A stretch of 64,000 bases of DNA, taken from NCBI RefSeq assembly GCF_014646095.1, contig NZ_BMMU01000017.1, positions 124,541-188,540 on the forward strand. Reading direction: 5' to 3'. This stretch comes from Streptomyces lacrimifluminis (GTDB taxonomy: Bacteria > Actinomycetota > Actinomycetes > Streptomycetales > Streptomycetaceae). A program made the position numbers and the translations under genes. Under the pieces are notes generated by a model that worked only from the letters and a program-made list of their open reading frames with translations, was not told the origin of the DNA and did not search any database. How positions within the stretch are numbered: position 1 is the first letter of the stretch; the number at the start of each line of letters is the position of its first letter. Shown piece after piece: positions 52,374 through 59,621 of the stretch.

Positions 52374-53405
52374 CTACCTCCCCCCGCCTCCGTGTCTCCC
52401 CGCCTCCGCCCCGAGCGTCTCGGCGACAGCTCGCGGCAGCCACTCCTGAACGTGGCCGAAGGTGAACCCGAGCTCCGTGGCCCGGGAGTTGTCCATGCCG
52501 TACGAGCGCGCGAAGGAGAACGGGGAGACCTTGCCGACGTCGACGTTCTGGAAGACGGTCCGGCCGTCCGGGATGTGCCGGGCCACACAGGCGCACAACT
52601 CCTCGGTGGTCAGCAGTCCGTGGGAGGCGGCGTTGACCGGCCCGGTGAAGTTCTCGCCCACCGTCCAGAACAGGAAGTCGGCGATCTCCTCGACGTGGAT
52701 ATAGGTCGCGGGCCGGTTCTCGGTCGGTACGGCTATCGGTGCGCCGGTGCGAATGCGCTGGGCGTAGTGGTCGAGCCGGCCGGTGAAGTCGTCGTCCCCG
52801 CCCAGGACATGGGCCACGCGTACGGCGGTGTACGGGAACTCCGTACCGCCGGCCGTCGTGTCATCGGAGGGGGAGGGGGAGGGGGAGGGGGAGTCGGAAC
52901 CGGAGAGGGGGTCGGAGTCGCTGGTGGTGGCGGACGCGAAGACCGCCTCGGCCTGGCGCTTGCCCTCGCCGTAGTGGGTCTCGCGGAACTCCGGCTTGTG
53001 CCAGGGGAGTTCGAGACGGACGGGGACGGTACGCGGATCGACGGCGTCCTCGCGCACGGGGACGACGGTGTCCTCGTAGACGAGGGAGTCCTCGTACTCG
53101 TACACCTCGACCGTGGACGTCATCACATAGCGGCGGGTACGGCCGCCGGCGAAGACGCGCCGGGCGATCGCCGCCTGGCGGGGCGTGTAGCAGACCTGGT
53201 CGACGACGACGTCGAAGGCACGGTCGCCGAGAGCGGAATTCAGGGCGGCCTCGTCGTCGCGGTCGGCGACGAGGTGAATTGCCCCGGCGGGCGGGGGAGC
53301 GGAGCCCCGGTTGAGAACGGTGACCCGGTCTCCGGCGGCGATCAGCCTCCCGATGAGCCGCTTTCCGAAATAGCGATTACCGCCGATGACCAATACGTCA
53401 CGCAC
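52374..53405 (-). CDS. NAD(P)-dependent epimerase/dehydratase-like protein
   Basis: A 343-residue extended SDR: Rossmann GGNRYFGKRLIGRLIAAGD, the active-site Ser/Thr region MTSTVEVYEYEDS, and RETHYGEGKRQAE carrying the Tyr-x-x-x-Lys pair (YGEGK). Between them lies a low-complexity SDSPSPSPSPSDD insertion encoded by a GGGGGA tandem. Substrate unknown; similar proteins are annotated as nucleoside-diphosphate-sugar epimerases. Divergent from the Lrp-type gene. Confidence 0.88.
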   Translation of the reverse strand: MRDVLVIGGNRYFGKRLIGRLIAAGDRVTVLNRGSAPPPAGAIHLVADRDDEAALNSALGDRAFDVVVDQVCYTPRQAAIARRVFAGGRTRRYVMTSTVEVYEYEDSLVYEDTVVPVREDAVDPRTVPVRLELPWHKPEFRETHYGEGKRQAEAVFASATTSDSDPLSGSDSPSPSPSPSDDTTAGGTEFPYTAVRVAHVLGGDDDFTGRLDHYAQRIRTGAPIAVPTENRPATYIHVEEIADFLFWTVGENFTGPVNAASHGLLTTEELCACVARHIPDGRTVFQNVDVGKVSPFSFARSYGMDNSRATELGFTFGHVQEWLPRAVAETLGAEAGRHGGGGR

Positions 53406-53478
53406 GACGTCCCCTCCCCGTTGTGGACCTTGTGATCATAATTCTCCTGGCGTATCAGCGCGTTCTGAAGGGGGAGTC

Positions 53479-53994
53479 ATGGGACATCCGGCGGGGGTAC
53501 CGAAAGAACCACGGCAGTCGCGAGCCGCGGCCAACGAAACGTCGGTGGCCTTCGACGCGCTGGACCGGCAGATCCTGGAGCTCCTCCAGACCGACGGCCG
53601 GATCAAGCTGAGCGAGCTGGGCAGGAGGGTGCGGCTGAGTCCGGCGGCGGTCACCGAGCGCGTGCGCCGGCTGGAGTCGGCGGGCGCGATCACCGGATAC
53701 GGCGCCCGTGTCGCCCCCGCGCGCCTCGGCTACGGCATCCAGGCCTTCATCAGGGTCAACCCGCACGGCGGCTACACCCTGAAGCATCCCAGGACCCTGG
53801 AGCTGCTCGCCCGCCCCGAGATCACCGAGGTGCACCACGTGGTCGGCGAGGACTGCTGGATCCTCAAGGTGGCCGTGGCGAACACGGTGCACCTGGAGGA
53901 CGTCCTTGAACAGACGTCGGCGCTGGGCCGGACGACGACGTCGATCGTCCTGTCGTCCCCGGTGGAGGGGAAGCCGCTGTTGCCCCAGGGGTGA
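53479..53994 (+). CDS. Lrp/AsnC-family regulator
   Basis: A 171-residue regulator: N-terminal HTH DRQILELLQTDGRIKLSELG plus RRVRLSPAAVTERVRRLESA, and a C-terminal RAM effector domain (GYGIQAFIRVNPHGG, EITEVHHVVGEDCWILKVAV). GGGGGAG precedes the ATG. It diverges from the epimerase gene, a likely target. An amino acid or related small ligand is expected. Confidence 0.92.
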   Translation: MGHPAGVPKEPRQSRAAANETSVAFDALDRQILELLQTDGRIKLSELGRRVRLSPAAVTERVRRLESAGAITGYGARVAPARLGYGIQAFIRVNPHGGYTLKHPRTLELLARPEITEVHHVVGEDCWILKVAVANTVHLEDVLEQTSALGRTTTSIVLSSPVEGKPLLPQG

Positions 53995-54009
53995 GCTCGC
54001 GGGGGGTTG

Positions 54010-54029
54010 CCTTGACGTCGGCGTCAAGG
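54010..54029. promoter_or_regulatory. 20-bp palindrome, MerR-type operator
   Basis: CCTTGACG-TCGG-CGTCAAGG is a perfect inverted repeat 15 bp before the merR start. Its TTGACG could be the -35 element, as in MerR-type promoters where the operator lies in the spacer. Confidence 0.7.
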
Positions 54030-54044
54030 ACTACGTTCGTACGC

Positions 54045-54485
54045 ATGCGAATCGGCATGCGGATCGGGGAGCTGGCGGCGCGGGCGGGGACCACCACGCG
54101 GACCCTGCGGTACTACGAGTCACGAGGGCTGCTGCCCGCGCGGCGCACGGACAACGGCTACCGCGCCTACGACGAGGACGACCTGAAGCTGCTCCGGCAG
54201 ATCCGGACGCTCCAGGACTTCGGGTTCGACCTGGAGGAGACGCGGCCCTTCGTGGACTGCCTGCGGGCGGGCCACCCGGAGGGCGACTCCTGCCCCGCGT
54301 CACTCGCCGTCTACCGCCGCAAGCTGGACGAACTCGACGCGCTGATCGACGAGTTGCAGTCGGTCCGGGAGAAGGTCGGCGAACAGCTGACGCGGGCCGA
54401 GCGGGCGCGCGACGAGCTGGCGGCCGAGGCGACGGTTCCGGGCGGTCCGGAACCGGCATGCGAGTGGGGAGGACAGACACGATGA
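54045..54485 (+). CDS. MerR-family regulator
   Basis: A 146-residue MerR protein: winged HTH MRIGELAARAGTTTRTLRYY, ESRGLLPARRTDNGYRAYDE, then the long dimerisation helix with ELDALIDELQSVREKVGEQL. A Cys before it (FVDCLRAGHPEGDSCPAS) and a late Cys (PACEWGGQ) could serve metal or redox sensing, but spacing is not that of SoxR's cluster. Two nearby ATGs could initiate. Overlaps the thioredoxin gene by 4 bp, so it probably activates its own operon. Confidence 0.9.
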   Translation: MRIGMRIGELAARAGTTTRTLRYYESRGLLPARRTDNGYRAYDEDDLKLLRQIRTLQDFGFDLEETRPFVDCLRAGHPEGDSCPASLAVYRRKLDELDALIDELQSVREKVGEQLTRAERARDELAAEATVPGGPEPACEWGGQTR

Positions 54486-54814
54486 TCAGGGCAGCGGGTG
54501 TGGCCGAGGTGACGGACGCGGACTTCGAGGCGGAGGTGATCGGGTCGGAGCTGCCGGTCCTGGTGGAGTTCACGGCCGACTGGTGCCCACCGTGCCGCCA
54601 GATGGCCCCGGTGCTGAGCGCCCTCGCGGCGGAGGAGTCCACCCGCCTGAAGGTGGTCCAGCTGAACGTGGACACCAACCCGTTGACGACCAACGCCTAC
54701 CGGGTCCTGTCCATGCCGACGTTCATGGTGTTCCGGGGCGGAGAACCGGTGCGGTCGATGGTCGGGGCCCGACCGAAAAGGCGGTTGCTGGAGGAGCTGT
54801 CCGACGTAGTCTGA
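54482..54814 (+). CDS. Thioredoxin
   Basis: A 110-residue thioredoxin with active site WCPPC (Cys35/Cys38; canonical is WCGPC), the cis-Pro loop SMPTFMVF and a C-terminal helix. Starts in an ATGA overlap with the MerR gene. Cytosolic disulphide reductant; coupling to MerR suggests an inducible, perhaps thiol- or metal-stress-dedicated thioredoxin (inference). Confidence 0.93.
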   Translation: MIRAAGVAEVTDADFEAEVIGSELPVLVEFTADWCPPCRQMAPVLSALAAEESTRLKVVQLNVDTNPLTTNAYRVLSMPTFMVFRGGEPVRSMVGARPKRRLLEELSDVV

Positions 54815-54852
54815 CGCAATCACCATGCGATGACCTGACGGAGAGCACTCCC

Positions 54853-55233
54853 ATGACCGGCCGACGAGCGACAGCGAGCGAGACCGCGACGACCGGGACC
54901 ACGACCCTGTGGCGCCCCACCGGGCCCAAGGAGCTGGACCTCGTCCGGGAGCTGAACTGGCGTGCCTGGCCGCCCCGCCTTCCTGAGCAGCCCATCTTCT
55001 ACCCCGTCCTCAACGAGGAGTACGCGGTCAGAATCGCGCGGGACTGGAACGTCAGGCACGACGGCGCCGGTTTCGTGACGCGCTTCGAGATCGACTCGGC
55101 GTATGTGAGCCGGTTCCCCGTCCAGCAGGCGGGCGGGCGGACGATTCTCGAACTGTGGGTGCCGGCTGAGGAGCTGGACGAGTTCAACGCCCACATCGTC
55201 GGCGAGATCCAGGTGGTCCACCGGTTCCGGTGA
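54853..55233 (+). CDS. ADP-ribosylation/crystallin-J1-annotated small protein
   Basis: A 126-residue protein of a conserved bacterial family, often labelled ADP-ribosylation/crystallin J1, recognisable by TLWRPTGPKELDLVRELNWR, FPPRLP-like WPPRLPEQPIFYPVLNEEYA and GGRTILELWVPAEELDEFNA. It lacks the ADP-ribosylglycohydrolase core, so that label is not functional evidence. It follows the thioredoxin by 38 bp and ends the operon at a strong terminator. Confidence 0.83.
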   Translation: MTGRRATASETATTGTTTLWRPTGPKELDLVRELNWRAWPPRLPEQPIFYPVLNEEYAVRIARDWNVRHDGAGFVTRFEIDSAYVSRFPVQQAGGRTILELWVPAEELDEFNAHIVGEIQVVHRFR

Positions 55234-55280
55234 GCCCTCGACTGTCGGCGACCGCCAGTGGCCGTCGGCGGAAACAAAAA

Positions 55281-55314
55281 GAAATCCCCCGAGCGATTGC
55301 GCTCGGGGGATTTC
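55281..55314. terminator. Bidirectional-looking intrinsic terminator
   Basis: GAAATCCCCCGAGC pairs perfectly with GCTCGGGGGATTTC around GATTGC; TTTGCG follows and ACAAAAA precedes. It insulates the MerR operon from the helicase gene. Confidence 0.85.
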
Positions 55315-55324
55315 TTTGCGTATA

Positions 55325-55374
55325 TTCAATGGTTCGCGACTTTCATCGAATGGAGTCGCGAAAAGTTCATTGAA
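55325..55374. promoter_or_regulatory. Imperfect 50-bp inverted repeat in an AT-rich leader
   Basis: TTCAAT-GG-TTCGCGACT ... AGTCGCGAA-AAGTTC-ATTGAA. The inner 9-bp arms are perfect. It lies 27 bp before the helicase TTG, in a roughly 100-bp AT-rich island. It could be an operator or leader hairpin for the helicase gene. Confidence 0.6.
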
Positions 55375-55400
55375 CAGAGTATATCCGAGCGGGAGCGGAA

Positions 55401-57680
55401 TTGTCAAACAGGGGCGCAAACACGGAATCAACTCGCGATGAATTGCGGAGTGAGCAGGAATTCGTCGACGGGCTCTACGCCCGTGTCGACGCCCTGCGCG
55501 GCGACACCGAGCACTCCGTCACGGACGCGCTCGCGCAGGGCAGTACGCCGATGCAGGCCCGGCTGGAGCGGGACGTGCTCGTCGCCGAGCGGTCCGGGTT
55601 CCTTGCCGCGCTGAACGCCGTCGACGGGTCGCTCTGTTTCGGGCGGATCGATCTCACCTCCGGTGTCACCCACCACATCGGCCGTATCGGACTGCGCGCC
55701 GACGACGCCGAGCGCACCCCGATGCTCATCGACTGGCGGGCCGAGGTGGCCCGGCCCTTCTATCTCGCCACCGGGCACACGACGATGGGGCTGCGCCGGC
55801 GCCGGCACATCAGTACGGACGGGCGGCACGTCACCGGACTGCACGACGAGATCCTCGACCTCGGCGACGAGACACGCACCGGCTACGAGGACCCCTCCGG
55901 CGATGCCGTGCTGCTCGCCGCGCTCGACTCCGCCCGCACCGGCCGGATGAACGACATCGTGCAGACCATCCAGGCCGAGCAGGACGAGATCATCCGTGCC
56001 CCGCATCGAGGTGTGCTGGTGGTGGAGGGCGGGCCCGGTACCGGCAAGACCGCCGTCGCGCTCCACCGGGCCGCCTATCTGCTCTACGAGCACCGTGAAC
56101 TCCTCGCCAAGCGGGCCGTGTTGATCGTCGGGCCCAACCCCGCCTTCCTCGGCTACATCGGTGAGGTGCTGCCCTCGCTCGGTGAGACCGGGGTGTTGCT
56201 GGCGACCGTCGGCGAGCTGTTCCCGGGCCTGAAGGCCACCGCCGCCGACACCGTCCGGGCCGCAACCGTCAAGGGGCGGGCCGAGATGGCCGACGTGCTG
56301 GCAGCCGTCGTACGGGACCGGCAGGGACTGCCCGACCCCGTCATCGCCATCGAGCACGACCGGGACATCCTCATGCTCGACGCCGGACTGGTGAGCATGG
56401 CGCGGGAGCGCACGCGCGAGGCGAAGCTGCCGCACAACGTCGCGCGCGAACACTTCGAGGGGCACATCCTCAACACGCTGACCGAGATGGTGGCGGAACG
56501 GATCGGCACCGACCCCTACGACGGCAGCAATCTCCTCGACCCCAGCGACATCACCCAGATCCGCGACGACCTGGCCGAGAACCGTGAAGTCTGGGCCGCC
56601 ATCGACCAGTTGTGGCCCCGCGTCACCCCGCGGCGGCTGGTCGCGGACTTCCTCGCCGCACCCGAGGGGTACGTGTCGGAGGCCGACGCGGAGGCCGTCC
56701 GGCGGCCCGTCACCCGGGCCTGGACGACGGCCGACGTACCGCTGCTCGACGAGGCCGCGGAGCTGCTCGGCGAGGACGACCGGGTGGCCCGGGCGCAGGC
56801 GGAGCGCGAGCGCAGCAGCCAAGTCGCCTATGCGCAAGGCGTGTTGGATGTCTCGTACGCCTCCCGGACCTATGAGTTCGAGGACCTGGACGCCGAGGAC
56901 TCCGAGGTGCTGTCCGCGCACGACATCATCGACGCGGAGCGGTTCGCCGAGCGGCACGAGGAGGACGATCTGCGGAGCGCCGCCGAACGGGCGGCGGCCG
57001 ACCGGACCTGGGCGTTCGGGCACATCATCGTCGACGAGGCACAGGAGTTGTCGCCGATGGCGTGGCGGCTCCTCATGCGGCGCAGCCCGACCCGGTCGAT
57101 GACCCTGGTCGGCGATCCGGCGCAGACCGCCGAGCCGGGCGGCGTCGGATCCTGGGAGGACATCCTCGCGCCGTACGTCCAGGACCGCTGGGAGCACGCC
57201 CGGCTGGGCGTCAACTACCGGACACCGACCGAGATCATGGACCTCGCCGCGGCCGTGGTGCGGGCGGAGCGGTCGGACTTCGAGCCGCCGAGGTCCGTAC
57301 GGTCGACCGGGGTGCGGCCGTGGGTGCGTGCCGTGGACGGTGGCGGTCCCGCGGATCTCGCGGGGGCCGTGGAGAAGGCCGTCGGCGAGTTGGCGCCCGT
57401 CGAGGGGCGGCTCGCCGTGATCGCACCGCGCGAACTGCACGGGGAGTTGGCGGCGCGGCTGGACGGTGTGGAGGCGGGGGCGGAGCCCGACCTGACGCGG
57501 GATGTCGTGCTGCTCGATCCCCGGCAGGCCAAGGGGCTGGAATTCGACTCCGTACTGGTGGTGGAACCGGGAGCCTTCGGCACGAGTGACCTGTACGTGG
57601 CGCTGACCCGGGCCACTCAGCGCGTGGGCGTGCTGCACCAGGGGGAGTTGCCGGTGGCGTTGGCCGCTGTCGGGACCTGA
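55401..57680 (+). CDS. HelD/UvrD-like helicase, RNA-polymerase-recycling type
   Basis: A 759-residue superfamily-1 helicase-like protein. The N-terminal arm (about 1-110) includes FVDGLYARVDALRGDTEHSV; Walker A is VEGGPGTGKTAVALHR; Walker B IIVDEAQELSPMAW; then LVGDPAQTAEPGG, NYRTPTEIM, and VI-type VALTRATQRVGVLHQ. HelD-type proteins dislodge RNA polymerase from DNA, and HelR variants protect against rifamycins (family knowledge). TTG start with GGGAG. The AT-rich palindromic leader differs from the rifamycin-associated element I recall. HelD versus HelR is undecided. Confidence 0.87.
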   Translation: MSNRGANTESTRDELRSEQEFVDGLYARVDALRGDTEHSVTDALAQGSTPMQARLERDVLVAERSGFLAALNAVDGSLCFGRIDLTSGVTHHIGRIGLRADDAERTPMLIDWRAEVARPFYLATGHTTMGLRRRRHISTDGRHVTGLHDEILDLGDETRTGYEDPSGDAVLLAALDSARTGRMNDIVQTIQAEQDEIIRAPHRGVLVVEGGPGTGKTAVALHRAAYLLYEHRELLAKRAVLIVGPNPAFLGYIGEVLPSLGETGVLLATVGELFPGLKATAADTVRAATVKGRAEMADVLAAVVRDRQGLPDPVIAIEHDRDILMLDAGLVSMARERTREAKLPHNVAREHFEGHILNTLTEMVAERIGTDPYDGSNLLDPSDITQIRDDLAENREVWAAIDQLWPRVTPRRLVADFLAAPEGYVSEADAEAVRRPVTRAWTTADVPLLDEAAELLGEDDRVARAQAERERSSQVAYAQGVLDVSYASRTYEFEDLDAEDSEVLSAHDIIDAERFAERHEEDDLRSAAERAAADRTWAFGHIIVDEAQELSPMAWRLLMRRSPTRSMTLVGDPAQTAEPGGVGSWEDILAPYVQDRWEHARLGVNYRTPTEIMDLAAAVVRAERSDFEPPRSVRSTGVRPWVRAVDGGGPADLAGAVEKAVGELAPVEGRLAVIAPRELHGELAARLDGVEAGAEPDLTRDVVLLDPRQAKGLEFDSVLVVEPGAFGTSDLYVALTRATQRVGVLHQGELPVALAAVGT

Positions 57681-57775
57681 GGGGGTCCGGGTGCGCCCGT
57701 GGAACGCGTGCACCAAGGGTCACCAAGACGTAACAGTTCGCGCCATGGTCACTGCGCGTGTGCGGTCAGTGCGGT

Positions 57776-59215
57776 ATGCGTGTGCGTATGGAAGCCCATC
57801 CGTTCGCGACCGCACCCGTCGACAGCCCCGCGCTCGAGTCGTTGCCCGTGGAACCGCTGTTGACATCGGAGTTCGACGCCGACCCGGGCGGCGTGTACAC
57901 CCGACTTCGGCGCACCTACGGTCCCGTGGCGCCGGTGGGGCTGATGGGCGTACCGGTGTGGCTGGTTCTCGACTACCGCGAGGTGCTGGAGGTACTGCGG
58001 AACGAGAGCGTGTGGCGGCGGGACGTGCGCTACTGGCGGGCCAGGTCGCAGGGCCGGCTGCCCGCCGACTGGCCGCTGCTGGCGGGCTACGAGGTGCGCC
58101 AGACGATGTTCATGGACGACGAGGAGCATCTCGCCGCCCGGCACACCCATCACTCGGCGCTGCGGCCGTTCCAGGACGGGCACACCCCGCAGGGCTGGGA
58201 GCTGCGGGCGACGGTCGCGCGGTACGCCGACGAGCTGATCGGGATGCTGGCGGCCGAGTCGGGCACGGTGGGGTTCGCCGACCTGGGGGCGCAGTACACG
58301 CGGCCGTTGCTGCTGATGGTCACCACGAAGCTGTTCGGCTGCCCTGTCGAGCTCGGGGACGAGCTGGTCATGGACCTGTGGCGGATGCTGGACGGCGGGC
58401 CGGACGCGGGGCCGGCGACCGGGCGGGCGTTGGGTGCCATGACGCGGCTGGCCGCGCATCGGCGGGCGCGGCCCGGGGACGACCTGACGTCGTACATGCT
58501 GCTGGCCGATCCGGGGCTGTCGGACGAGCAGTTGGGGCGTGAGCTGTTCATGAACGCGGTGTACCTGAACGACATCACCGGGAACATGGTGCTGAACACG
58601 CTGCTGGAGGTGTTGCGCGGGAACGCGACGGTGCGGCGCAGTCTGTCGGCCGGGCAGCTCGGGGAGACGGTGAACCGGGCGGCGCTGGTGAATCCGCCGG
58701 TGGCCAACATGTGCTTCCGGTTCGCGGCGCGGGATGTGGCGTTGGGGAACTTCTGGATCCGGGGCGGGGACATCGTGTCGCCGTCGGCTGCGGCGGCGCA
58801 TGGGGACTTGATGGCGATCGGGGCGTCCCACCTGGTCGGGTCGGCCGTGAGTACGCGGGCGCATCTGGGGTGGGGGGCCGGGCCGCATCAGTGTCCCAGT
58901 GCGGCGCGGGAGTTGGGCGGGATGATCGTGAGTACGGCGGTGGGGCGGATCTTCGATCACCTGGAGAAGGCGGAACTGACGTTGCCGGCGGATCAGTTGC
59001 CGTGGCGGTCGGGGCCGGTGGTGCGGGGGTTGCGGTTGTTGCCGGTTCGGTATGAGTTGAGTGGGCGTGGGGTGGGGCAGGGGGGCGGGGTGGATATGGG
59101 TGTCGGTGTCGGTGTCGGCGGTGGTTTCGGGGAGGGGGCGGGGGTGACCGGTGAGGACGGGCGGGTGAAGGGGTTGTTGGGGGCGTTGCGGAGGTTGATG
59201 TTCGGGGGGCGGTGA
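57776..59215 (+). CDS. Atypical cytochrome P450
   Basis: About 479 residues. The heme-ligand loop LGWGAGPHQCPSAARELGG is clear. The K-helix region aligning with ExxR reads NRAALVNPPV, so neither Glu nor Arg is in place; the I-helix oxygen-activation site reads LNDITGNMV, lacking the usual acid-Thr pair order. P450s without ExxR exist in Streptomyces (CYP157 family). The C-terminus adds about 50 Gly/Val-rich residues (DMGVGVGVGGGFGEG) beyond the fold. Start uncertain: ATG given, with an ATG 12 bp later and a GTG 18 bp earlier. No ferredoxin gene adjacent. Substrate unknown. Confidence 0.87.
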   Translation: MRVRMEAHPFATAPVDSPALESLPVEPLLTSEFDADPGGVYTRLRRTYGPVAPVGLMGVPVWLVLDYREVLEVLRNESVWRRDVRYWRARSQGRLPADWPLLAGYEVRQTMFMDDEEHLAARHTHHSALRPFQDGHTPQGWELRATVARYADELIGMLAAESGTVGFADLGAQYTRPLLLMVTTKLFGCPVELGDELVMDLWRMLDGGPDAGPATGRALGAMTRLAAHRRARPGDDLTSYMLLADPGLSDEQLGRELFMNAVYLNDITGNMVLNTLLEVLRGNATVRRSLSAGQLGETVNRAALVNPPVANMCFRFAARDVALGNFWIRGGDIVSPSAAAAHGDLMAIGASHLVGSAVSTRAHLGWGAGPHQCPSAARELGGMIVSTAVGRIFDHLEKAELTLPADQLPWRSGPVVRGLRLLPVRYELSGRGVGQGGGVDMGVGVGVGGGFGEGAGVTGEDGRVKGLLGALRRLMFGGR

Positions 59216-59621
59216 GGTGGGGGGTGGGCGGTGAGTTGTTTCGCCCCCGCCGCCCCTACCCGTCCCATCCTCGGGGGCTGCGCCCCCGAACCCCCGCTAC
59301 GGCCCTGAACGGGCCTTGTCCTCTTACTCACCCCAGAGGGGGACCCCCAGACGGGCTGGCAGGGCGGGGCCTGGGCTGAAGGAGGGGCGGGGGCGGGTGG
59401 GTGGGAAACAGGGCTTGGGCTGAACGGGGCTCGTCTTCGAGCGCCGGGTGGGATGGGGTGTCTGGGCTCGCGCTGGACAGGTGCGGTGAACGGGTGGGTG
59501 GGAAACAGGGCTGGGGCTGGAGGGCCTCGTCTTTGACCGCCGGGGGCGTGGAGGTGCTTGGGCCCGCGCTGGAGAGACGCGGTGAACGGGCGGGTGGGTG
59601 GGAAACCCCGCTCTCACGGTG
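59216..59621. repeat. Intergenic mosaic repeat, copy 3 (inverted, several units)
   Basis: On the minus strand, TTTCCCACCCACCCG...CTCCAGCG...GGCGSTCRAAGACGAG units recur two to three times, and 59,270-59,325 is the reverse complement of the AGGCCCGTTCAGGGCC-GAAGCGGGGGT block found near 6,165. No gene was found in this gap. Confidence 0.7.

Noticed and set aside
55315..55400. Rifamycin-associated element upstream of the HelD-like gene
   Set aside because: The inverted repeat (TTCGCGACT) does not resemble the GGGGCTTGC-type element I recall.
59216..59621. CRISPR or integron array
   Set aside because: Units are degenerate, unevenly spaced and shared with other intergenic gaps; no cas or integrase genes.
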